A DNA stretch of 5,567 nucleotides from JAJZCD01 sp964570005 (GTDB taxonomy: Bacteria > Patescibacteriota > Saccharimonadia > Saccharimonadales > UBA4665), in assembly GCA_964570005.1 (NCBI GenBank), contig CAZMWE010000055.1, forward strand, positions 1-5,567. Direction: 5' to 3'. Shown here in pieces: positions 1 through 5,388 of this stretch (its first letter is position 1; each line of letters begins with the position of its first letter). The translations under genes and the position numbers were made by a program. A model generated the notes under the pieces. The model was not told the DNA's origin and did not search any database. It was given only the letters and a program-made list of their open reading frames with translations.

Positions 1-369
1 CGGCCCGATGCCGTCGATCGGTGACACGAGGCCGCCAAGTACGTGATAAGTGCCGTGAAAGCCGTTGGTTTTTTCGAGTGCGACGATGTCAAGCGGCTCA
101 GCCACGACAGCTACCAGCTTGCGGTCGCGCCGGGGGTCGCTGTATAGCGTTGATATCTCCTGGTCGGCGGCGATGAGAGCGAACGTTTTCGGACAATATT
201 TGATGCCGCCATGGAGGCCGGTGAGTGCCGCAGCCAGCTGTTCGGCCTTAGCCGGCTCATGGCGTACCAGATAATACGCGTACCGCTCGGCGGTACGCGG
301 CCCCACCCCGGGCAGGTTGCCGAGGGCTTCAATCAAACTAATTAGCGCCGGCGGCAACAGTTCAGCCAT
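1..369 (-). CDS. recR: Recombination mediator RecR, N-terminal 123 residues (3' end cut by window edge)
   Basis: RecR is a cytoplasmic DNA-binding protein that acts with RecO (and RecF) to load RecA on SSB-coated gaps; it has no enzymatic activity of its own. Visible here: a helix-hairpin-helix around residues 15-35 (LGNLPGVGPRTAERYAYYL), the region where family members carry a C4 zinc finger (59-76), the conserved SDPRRD turn (77-82), and the first half of the Toprim domain (LVAVVAEP at 85-92 with the conserved Glu91, then SPIDGIGP at 116-123). The usual length is near 200 residues, so about 75 are missing off the left edge. The start at 369 fits the family N-terminus and lies 9 bases after the ybaB stop. 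No well-placed Shine-Dalgarno is seen (CTAGGC directly before ATG), so translation probably depends on the upstream ybaB. Oddity: of the four zinc ligands only Cys59 remains; Thr62, Ser73 and Tyr76 stand roughly where the others should be. Identification is firm; loss of zinc binding is inferred. Confidence 0.95.
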   Translation of the reverse strand, partial: MAELLPPALISLIEALGNLPGVGPRTAERYAYYLVRHEPAKAEQLAAALTGLHGGIKYCPKTFALIAADQEISTLYSDPRRDRKLVAVVAEPLDIVALEKTNGFHGTYHVLGGLVSPIDGIGP

Positions 370-378
370 GCCTAGAGT

Positions 379-672
379 TTACAGGCCGAGATTACCTAGC
401 ATGCCCATGTAGGGCTGCATCTTTTCTGCCGCAGCCTTCTGGCTTTGCTGGATGGCGTCCTTTACAGCATCTTCAATCCAGCGCTCCAGCTGGCCGATGT
501 CGTCGAGGTCGACACTGTCAGGGTTGATATGGACTTTTTTAATTTTCTGCTCGCCGGTAATCTCCACGCGCACAGCACCGTCGCCCTGCTCCACGGTGAT
601 CACTTGCTTCTGCAATTCTTTCTGCATTTTCTTGATCTGCAACAGCATCTTAGCCTGGTCAAAACGTGACAT
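379..672 (-). CDS. ybaB: YbaB/EbfC family nucleoid-associated DNA-binding protein
   Basis: A 97-residue protein of the YbaB/EbfC family: small dimeric proteins that bind DNA and associate with the nucleoid. The layout is typical: an N-terminal amphipathic helix rich in Lys and Gln (residues 5-24, with KKMQKELQKQ), a three-stranded sheet (about 25-50, including VRVEITGEQKIKKVHI), an acidic turn with the family-like INPDSVDLDD, and a C-terminal helix (60-88) ending in the Met/Gly-rich tail MGMLGNLGL. There is no cysteine. The length is close to the family norm of about 100-110. The start is fixed by a strong Shine-Dalgarno 6 bases upstream. It precedes recR by 9 bases; ybaB-recR (often with dnaX nearby) is a long-known conserved bacterial arrangement, which supports both calls. 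Expression is probably from a promoter just upstream (see the -10 entry) and probably covers recR too. Its precise role in the cell is unsettled even in model organisms. Confidence 0.95.
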   Translation of the reverse strand: MSRFDQAKMLLQIKKMQKELQKQVITVEQGDGAVRVEITGEQKIKKVHINPDSVDLDDIGQLERWIEDAVKDAIQQSQKAAAEKMQPYMGMLGNLGL

Positions 673-676
673 AACA

Positions 677-684
677 CTCTCCTT
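677..684 (-). promoter_or_regulatory. Strong Shine-Dalgarno of ybaB
   Basis: On the minus strand the sequence AAGGAGAG lies just before the ybaB ATG, with AGGAG ending 6 bases upstream of it. This is a near-perfect anti-16S match at ideal spacing and fixes the start at 672. It is the only textbook ribosome binding site in the window; dnaX and dnaB have none. Confidence 0.85.
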
Positions 685-695
685 TTTCTAAAACT

Positions 696-704
696 ATTGT
701 AACA
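696..704 (-). promoter_or_regulatory. Putative extended -10 promoter element for ybaB-recR
   Basis: The minus strand reads TGTTACAAT between the stop of the membrane-protein gene (707) and the ybaB Shine-Dalgarno. TGn followed by TACAAT matches an extended -10 element with one mismatch to TATAAT. A start about 7 bases downstream would give a leader of roughly 17 bases holding the Shine-Dalgarno. Only a poor -35 candidate (TCGACC at 721-726, spacer 19) is present, which extended -10 promoters tolerate. Judged by eye only. Confidence 0.4.
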
Positions 705-706
705 GA

Positions 707-1891
707 TTACGGTATCGGGCGGTCGAAAACCTGACGCGTGGCTGGCGCATGTGGCCAGGCGATGTAGTAAGTGCGGACCTGGTACAGTACCGAAAATATG
801 AGCATCAGGCTTACGGCGCTCACGCCGGTCAGCCGGGCCACGGGATTACGTGGGAAGACGGCCATCCAGCGTTTCAGCAGATGATCGAGGCCGATGGCGA
901 CAAACAGATACAAGGCGGGTATCAAGCAGGCGAACGTAACACTGCCGCCCAGGCTGGCTAGCAGTAAGCCGATGGCCGCCGTTCCAAACAGAAACGTCGT
1001 ACGTCCTGACGCCGCACGGTATACGTAGAATGCTCCGAGTAGCGCGGCAACAACTTCGATGGCGTCAAGCAGCGGTGCATGCCCTACCCACAGCACAGGA
1101 CTCCCGTTGCTGCGAATAACCACGGCGAGTACTAAGCTGATAACGTTGCTACCGACTTGCGATAGGCTGCCGAGGTTCGGCGGCAGGCCGGAAATCTGCA
1201 GCAGTATGCCTGGCTGCTTAATGCTTGCCCAGACGAGCGGAACAAGGAGTAGGAGGCACAATGCGGCCAATCCTGCCAGCTGAAAATTTTTGGTCCGTCG
1301 GATTTGCCCGATAATAGTGCCGCGTAGCGCGATTAGACCCAGGAGCTCGAACCAGAACATGCCCGGAATGTACCATAGTGCAATGAACAGTGCCGCCAAG
1401 AGGTAGCCGATTACGATGCGGTGTTCACGCTGCCGGTGGTACCAAATGGCTATCGCTAGTAGTGCCAGCGTGCTCATTTGGAGAATTTCGCCGGTTCCCA
1501 GGCGGGCGAAATGCAAAAGTCCGGCCGAGGTGGCAAACATAATCGTTGCAAAAAATGCAATGCTATATGTGCACCAGGTCCGCACCACCACAAAAAACAA
1601 CAAGGCGGCAATAAAGCCGATAGCGGCTGCTACGACACGGTCCGCCAAGATACTGTGATGTAATACAGCGGTGAAAAGCCAAACAAGCAGTTTGTAAGGG
1701 GTGTTGATAGGATTATCGACGATACTATGCCAGTTGCTGGCGCCTCCATAATCGGCAACTTCCTGTGCACTGTAACCGGGCAGCAGACTGCTCAGGCGCT
1801 GGAAATACAGTAAATACGTGATGAGCGCCAAACTCAGACCCGGTGCCAAAATCCGCCATGAACGGAAGTAAAATCGCCTAACCGTTTCCAT
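707..1891 (-). CDS. Polytopic membrane protein, distant GT-C/PMT-like glycosyltransferase candidate
   Basis: A 394-residue integral membrane protein with about 10-12 hydrophobic segments, roughly at residues 13-30, 67-80, 86-104, 109-127, 137-151, 158-175, 204-222, 248-260, 274-291, 299-336 (two passes) and 353-371. The short Arg-rich N-terminus (RRFYFRSWR) and basic loops such as RRTK at 198-201 suggest a cytoplasmic N-terminus. The first long outside loop (about 31-66) holds PGYSAQEV with an acidic residue, and FARLGTGEIL (128-137) recalls the Arg/Glu pair after the third segments of PMT/ArnT-like GT-C enzymes, which move sugars from polyprenyl-phosphate donors to proteins or lipids outside the membrane. 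The C-terminal stretch around residues 374-390 (YYIAWPHAPATRQVFD) also recalls that family. This is weak motif resemblance, so the function is a guess and the gene is safest called an unknown membrane protein. The start at 1891 is 38 bases after the dnaB stop, with a weak AGG 8 bases upstream. Three cysteines (107, 212, 322), all in or near membrane segments. No link to replication or recombination is evident from its position. Confidence 0.85.
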   Translation of the reverse strand: METVRRFYFRSWRILAPGLSLALITYLLYFQRLSSLLPGYSAQEVADYGGASNWHSIVDNPINTPYKLLVWLFTAVLHHSILADRVVAAAIGFIAALLFFVVVRTWCTYSIAFFATIMFATSAGLLHFARLGTGEILQMSTLALLAIAIWYHRQREHRIVIGYLLAALFIALWYIPGMFWFELLGLIALRGTIIGQIRRTKNFQLAGLAALCLLLLVPLVWASIKQPGILLQISGLPPNLGSLSQVGSNVISLVLAVVIRSNGSPVLWVGHAPLLDAIEVVAALLGAFYVYRAASGRTTFLFGTAAIGLLLASLGGSVTFACLIPALYLFVAIGLDHLLKRWMAVFPRNPVARLTGVSAVSLMLIFSVLYQVRTYYIAWPHAPATRQVFDRPIP

Positions 1892-1905
1892 ATTGCTTAC
1901 CTAGA

Positions 1906-1914
1906 AGTATAGCA
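1906..1914 (-). promoter_or_regulatory. Putative extended -10 promoter element for the membrane-protein gene
   Basis: The minus strand reads TGCTATACT in the 38-base gap between dnaB and the membrane-protein gene. This is TGn plus TATACT, one mismatch from the consensus hexamer, ending 14 bases before the ATG. Transcription would begin about 7 bases upstream of the start codon, leaving a very short leader. No convincing -35 at the usual distance (GGTAGG). By-eye call. Confidence 0.4.
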
Positions 1915-1929
1915 GACTCCGGGCCTGCC

Positions 1930-3294
1930 CTACCGCCCAAACGGACTGTCGTGACGGCTGTCAATGGAGCGGATGCGCTGCTTTTCACGGTCGAAGTAGA
2001 GTTCCACGCCGCCAGTTGGGCCGTTACGGTGTTTTTTAATGAAGACTTCCATGATGTTCTGTTTTTCGCTTTCGGGGTTGTAGTAGTCCTCGCGGTATAA
2101 GAATGCTACCACGTCGGCGTCCTGCTCGATGGAGCCGGATTCACGTAAGTCACTGAGCTGTGGTATTTTGTCTGGCCGGCTTTCAACCGAACGGCTCAGC
2201 TGGCTGAGGGCGATAATCGGCACGTTCAGCTCGCGGGCAACAACTTTGAGCCCACGCGAGATCTCGGAAATTTCCTGGACGCGGTTATCACTGCTGCCAA
2301 AACGGCCGCCGCCGCTCATGAGCTGCAGGTAGTCCACGATGATCAGTCCAAGCTTCTGACCGTGTGCTTCGCGCCGGGCTTTGGTGCGGAGGTCGCTGAT
2401 GGTGATGGCCGGAGTATCGTCAATGTAGATTTTGGCCTCACTGAGCACACCCATGGCTTCGGCGATTTTTTCAAAGTCACTGTCAGTTAGCTGGCCGGTA
2501 CGCAGCGCCCAGGCGTCCACGCCGGATTCCATGGCTAGCAGGCGGTCAACTAGCTGCTCTTTGCCCATTTCCAGGCTGAAGATAAGGACTGGTTCTTTGG
2601 CTTGCGTGGCGATGTTATGTGCCAAGTTCAGCACAAAGGCGGTCTTGCCCATCGCCGGCCGAGCAGCCAGGACAAACAGGTCACTGCGCTGCAGACCGGC
2701 CAGCATGTCGTCGAGGTCTCGGTAGCCGGTGGGGATGCCTTTTATTGCACCCTTATCTTTGTGTAGCTGGTCCAGGCGCTCAAAACTCTCTGCCAGGATG
2801 CTATCGAGCGAAACGACGCTTTGCTTGACCTGGCGCTGGCTGACCTTAAATAGCTCGGCTTCGGCTTCCTCTACGATCTCTTTGACTTCCTTGGATTCCT
2901 GGGCGGCCAGGTCGGCCAGGCTTTCTCGCATCTGTATCAGGTGACGGCGAACAGCCTTGTCGAGGACTAGTTTGGCGTATTCGGAAACGTGTGCCGCCGT
3001 GGGCACATAGTTGGTGAGCTCGGTCAAATAGCTCGGCCCGCCAATCATGTCCAGGAAACCCGTGGCCTGCAGCTGGTTAGCAAGTGTCAGGACGTCGATA
3101 GGTGCGCGCCGGTCGTAGAGCGCAATCATGGCTTCGTAAATGCGGGTATGGCGCTGGTCGTAAAAATCAGAGGCGTCAAGCAGGTCGGCGATCTTAACCA
3201 GCGCGTCGTTGTCGATAAGAATCGCGCCGAGTACGCTGGCCTCCATTTCCGCGCTGTGAGGCGGCGCGGCCGCTTTGACTAATTGCCCCTCCAT
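1930..3294 (-). CDS. dnaB: Replicative DNA helicase DnaB
   Basis: A 454-residue hexameric 5'-to-3' helicase that unwinds the fork and recruits primase. The order is standard: N-terminal helical domain starting PPHSAEMEASVLGAIL (11-26) and running to about 110, linker helix (about 160-180), then the RecA-fold ATPase from about 185. Motifs seen: Walker A ARPAMGKTA (211-219, Lys217), FSLEM (239-243, Glu242), Walker B LGLIIVDYLQL (315-325, Asp321), SQLSR (364-368), DLRESGSIEQDAD (382-394) and the arginine-finger segment KKHRNGPTG (420-428, probably Arg423). The length matches the family and there is no intein. It contains no cysteine. The start at 3294 gives the expected short N-terminal tail; no Shine-Dalgarno precedes it, but a TACAAT hexamer ends 9 bases before the ATG. 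It follows dnaX by 18 bases, so read-through from dnaX is also likely. In other bacteria the tau part of DnaX contacts DnaB, fitting this pairing. Confidence 0.97.
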   Translation of the reverse strand: MEGQLVKAAAPPHSAEMEASVLGAILIDNDALVKIADLLDASDFYDQRHTRIYEAMIALYDRRAPIDVLTLANQLQATGFLDMIGGPSYLTELTNYVPTAAHVSEYAKLVLDKAVRRHLIQMRESLADLAAQESKEVKEIVEEAEAELFKVSQRQVKQSVVSLDSILAESFERLDQLHKDKGAIKGIPTGYRDLDDMLAGLQRSDLFVLAARPAMGKTAFVLNLAHNIATQAKEPVLIFSLEMGKEQLVDRLLAMESGVDAWALRTGQLTDSDFEKIAEAMGVLSEAKIYIDDTPAITISDLRTKARREAHGQKLGLIIVDYLQLMSGGGRFGSSDNRVQEISEISRGLKVVARELNVPIIALSQLSRSVESRPDKIPQLSDLRESGSIEQDADVVAFLYREDYYNPESEKQNIMEVFIKKHRNGPTGGVELYFDREKQRIRSIDSRHDSPFGR

Positions 3295-3303
3295 ACTATT
3301 TAT

Positions 3304-3309
3304 ATTGTA
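3304..3309 (-). promoter_or_regulatory. Putative -10 hexamer before dnaB, possible leaderless start
   Basis: The minus strand reads TACAAT, then 9 A/T-rich bases, then the dnaB ATG. No purine-rich ribosome site lies between. An overlapping TATAAA (3299-3304) is an alternative. A start 6-9 bases after the hexamer would give a leader of zero to a few bases. No clear -35 is seen, and the hexamer lies just past the dnaX stop, so part of the signal could be chance in an AT-rich gap. Confidence 0.35.
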
Positions 3310-3312
3310 CTA

Positions 3313-4839
3313 TCATTCTAGCAATTCGGCACCGCCAAATATGCCGGCGATGGTGCCAACATCAGGCTTTGGCTGCGGCTCGGCTGCAGGAGCGGTCACG
3401 CAGACAATTTGCACCGGCTTTCCGTAAAGTTTTTCTACGATGTCGCCGAAGATCTTGCGGTTTTTGGCTTCGCTGACGCGCTTTTGATGAAAGGCGAACT
3501 TGAACTCCAGCGTCAGCGTGGCGCCGTCGAATGTGGGGTGAGCCATGCGGGCGATACCATAGAGCGTGTTGTATTGCTTTTTGATAGCTTCGAGTGCCTG
3601 GTGCCAGAGTTCGGTGGCGTCCACATCTGTGCTCACGGTCGGAGCAGGTGTGGCGGCTGCCGGAGCGGCGGGTGCATCAGGTTCTTCGCTGTCGGTCGCT
3701 GGCGCAGGGTCTCCGGAAGGTTGAACTGCAGGGGATCCTGGTGACGGCGATGTCGGCACCTCGGTGGTGGGAGCAGGAACTTGGGGCGCTGGCGCGGCCT
3801 GTGGTGTGGGCAGTTGCGATGCGCTTGCTGTTGGCGGTGTCTGCGGCTGCACCGGCGTAGTGCTGGCCGGCATTGGGGACTGCAACGGAGTAATTACGGA
3901 TTGCAGCAGGACAATTTCAAGTAGCTGGCGGGAATTGCGGGCCGCTGGTACGTCAAGCAGCCGCTCCAGCAGCCGTAGCGCAGCCTGTGGGTGAGCGCTC
4001 TGCCCGGCCAGCACGCCAGCACGTAGGCGCGCGCCGAGCTGTCCGGCAATCATGGCTGGTTCAAACCCTTGCGCGTATAAATCGGCCAGCGTGGTCACAA
4101 TGGCACTGCTGTCTCCGCTCTGTACGGCTGTGTCCAAGCGCCCGATATATTCGTCGGGTGCTAGTCCCAGGATGCGCTCGATATCAGTGCGGGTGACGTG
4201 CGCTGATACTGAACTGGCCTGGTCAAGCAGGCTGATGCTATCGCGAAATGATCCCTCGCCGTGCTGGGCGACCAGCTCCAATGCGTCGTCGTCGATGGCG
4301 ATCTTTTCACCGTCGGCAATTGTACGTAGATGCTCAACCACCCGGTCGAGCGGCACCGGCCGGAGCGTATAGCGCTGGGTGCGGCTCAGGATGGTTTCAG
4401 GTAGCTTGTGAGCCTCGGTGGTAGCTAAGATGAACACGACATGCGCGGGCGGCTCCTCAAGTGTTTTAAGAAGTGCGTTGAACGCTTCCTTGGTCAGCAT
4501 GTGCACTTCGTCGATAATGTAGACTTTGTATTTGGCTGCTGACGGCGCGGTATTGACGCGCTCGCGCAGGTCGCGGATTTCGTCAATCCGGCGATTGGAT
4601 GCGGCATCGATTTCGATGATGTCCAAATGAGCTTCGTCGTCGTACGGCAACCCGTTGATTTCGTGTGCCAGGATGCGTGCAATGCTCGTCTTGCCGACGC
4701 CGCGCGGCCCGCTGAAAAGATAGGCGTGACTGATCTTACCGTGCTTCACAGCATTTTCAAGCGTCTTTGTCACGTGTTCTTGCCCGACGGTTTCCGTAAA
4801 CGTCTTAGTCCGGTATTTCCGGTAGAGTGCCTGCCCCAT
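3313..4839 (-). CDS. dnaX: DNA polymerase III subunit gamma/tau (DnaX), zinc-module-less form
   Basis: A 508-residue AAA+ clamp-loader ATPase that opens the sliding clamp and, in its tau form, ties polymerase to helicase. Seen: N-terminal ALYRKYR...F..TVGQEHV (4-23), Walker A GPRGVGKTS (44-52), Walker B YIIDEVH (107-113), sensor 1 LATTEAHKL (138-146), the arginine-finger triplet as Ser-Arg-Thr (152-154) instead of Ser-Arg-Cys, sensor 2 GEGSFRDSISLLDQA (194-208), helical collar domain (about 220-318), a Pro/Ala/Thr-rich linker (about 320-405), and a C-terminal domain (406-485) starting with LWHQALEAIKK. The end IAGIFGGAELLE (497-508) resembles conserved tails of other tau proteins. Oddity: the four-Cys zinc module usually between Walker A and DIIEIDAAS is absent, replaced by a short NGLPYDDEAHL stretch; the only cysteine is Cys480. 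There is no Shine-Dalgarno; a perfect TATAAT lies 9 bases before the ATG. A single tau-like product is expected, since no E. coli-type slippery run was found. Confidence 0.97.
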   Translation of the reverse strand: MGQALYRKYRTKTFTETVGQEHVTKTLENAVKHGKISHAYLFSGPRGVGKTSIARILAHEINGLPYDDEAHLDIIEIDAASNRRIDEIRDLRERVNTAPSAAKYKVYIIDEVHMLTKEAFNALLKTLEEPPAHVVFILATTEAHKLPETILSRTQRYTLRPVPLDRVVEHLRTIADGEKIAIDDDALELVAQHGEGSFRDSISLLDQASSVSAHVTRTDIERILGLAPDEYIGRLDTAVQSGDSSAIVTTLADLYAQGFEPAMIAGQLGARLRAGVLAGQSAHPQAALRLLERLLDVPAARNSRQLLEIVLLQSVITPLQSPMPASTTPVQPQTPPTASASQLPTPQAAPAPQVPAPTTEVPTSPSPGSPAVQPSGDPAPATDSEEPDAPAAPAAATPAPTVSTDVDATELWHQALEAIKKQYNTLYGIARMAHPTFDGATLTLEFKFAFHQKRVSEAKNRKIFGDIVEKLYGKPVQIVCVTAPAAEPQPKPDVGTIAGIFGGAELLE

Positions 4840-4917
4840 ATTGACTTTATTATACGCGGGGAACGTCCGGCCGTCTGCTGTAGAAAAGTCCTCCGCAGGG
4901 GCGATTGCAGCTCAAAG
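4840..4917 (-). other. 78-base intergenic gap upstream of dnaX
   Basis: The longest gap in the window. Its dnaX-proximal end carries the TATAAT hexamer. The rest is G+C-rich and I see no tRNA, no SRP-RNA core (sometimes located beside dnaX in other bacteria) and no convincing terminator. A short hairpin with a 5-base stem overlaps the stop of the preceding gene but is too weak to call. The gap suggests that dnaX starts a new transcription unit. Confidence 0.5.
4849..4854 (-). promoter_or_regulatory. Consensus -10 hexamer of dnaX, possible leaderless start
   Basis: The minus strand reads a perfect TATAAT followed by AAAGTCAAT and the dnaX ATG. The 9-base spacing puts the expected start point within about three bases of the ATG, and there is no Shine-Dalgarno. 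The -35 region is poor (CAGACG or GCAGAC at 17-18 bases). The same hexamer-to-ATG distance occurs at dnaB. Confidence 0.5.
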
Positions 4918-5388
4918 TCACTGCGTGACGGTAAACTCTACCATTGACCCTTGTGTAGATGAGCCGGCGGTGGCATAGATACGGTATGTACCGGGCCGGT
5001 CAAACAGGCTTGGCCATGGTGCGTAGTTTATAGGAATGCTGCTGTGCGCAGGGAGAATGTATACTGCTGGTTCGCCGGTACATTTTGACATCGGGGCGGT
5101 AGCGTGTATGGCCGTCCATTTGCTATTTTCCAGACGGTAGACATTTAAGGGTTCGCCAGGACAGTGGTTGGCGACCTGCAAGCTGCTTTCCGATGTGTTT
5201 GACAACTTGGCGGTAATGTTTTCCCCAACAGTATAGCTGCCCTGCGGGACGCTTAAGGCGATTGCTTTAGCGGGCGGAGTCTGGGCAAAGAGTCTATGTA
5301 TGCTATGGGCACCGAACTTGACAAAAAGCAGTATGATAACCACTGGTAGCATATAGCTGATAAGTCTGACTTTGGTAGCGTAATTCAT
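4918..5388 (-). CDS. Small membrane-anchored extracellular protein with two cysteines, unknown function
   Basis: A 156-residue protein I do not recognise. Residues 1-8 are short and basic, 9-27 form one hydrophobic segment (ISYMLPVVIILLFVKF), and the rest is a hydrophilic, strand-rich domain. QGSYTVGENITAKLSNTSE (49-67) and PGTYRIYATAGS...VEFTVTQ (132-156) look like the first and last strands of an immunoglobulin-like or BsuPI-type beta sandwich, predicted to sit outside the membrane. Cys76 (NHCPGEP) and Cys103 (SKCTGEP) sit in two similar C-x-G-E-P turns and could form a disulfide. FAQ at 34-36 might be a signal-peptidase site, but retention as an anchor is equally possible. The start at 5388 was chosen because its ATG overlaps the TGA of the upstream gene (ATGA), which gives translational coupling. 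A longer in-frame reading back to 5514 would add 42 Arg/His/Cys-rich residues that only shadow the upstream gene. GAAAGG lies 12 bases upstream, a poor Shine-Dalgarno. Confidence 0.8.
   Translation of the reverse strand: MNYATKVRLISYMLPVVIILLFVKFGAHSIHRLFAQTPPAKAIALSVPQGSYTVGENITAKLSNTSESSLQVANHCPGEPLNVYRLENSKWTAIHATAPMSKCTGEPAVYILPAHSSIPINYAPWPSLFDRPGTYRIYATAGSSTQGSMVEFTVTQ

Noticed and set aside
1930..3294. Possible intein in DnaB, a common insertion site in this family.
   Set aside because: Walker A and all other motifs are continuous and the length is the normal one for DnaB.
3571..3590. Possible programmed frameshift in dnaX at the AAA AAG (Lys-Lys) codons of residues 420-421.
   Set aside because: The preceding base is C, so it is not the A-AAA-AAG heptamer; it lies inside the C-terminal domain rather than after the ATPase part, and no stop follows closely in the -1 frame. 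A short gamma form is not supported.
3409..3744. A 111-codon plus-strand open frame opposite dnaX.
   Set aside because: Antisense shadow of the G+C-rich linker-encoding region; no ribosome site and a non-protein-like composition. The other plus-strand frames are rejected for the same reason.
4880..4905. GC-rich imperfect inverted stretch followed by TTTT before dnaX, considered as a terminator or small RNA.
   Set aside because: The stem is about three pairs with mismatches; there is no SRP-RNA or other recognisable core.
4917..4929. Hairpin GTCAC-GCA-GTGAC (minus strand) over the stop codon of the small membrane-anchored protein gene, followed by TTT.
   Set aside because: Only five base pairs and three T residues; too weak for an intrinsic terminator and plausible by chance.
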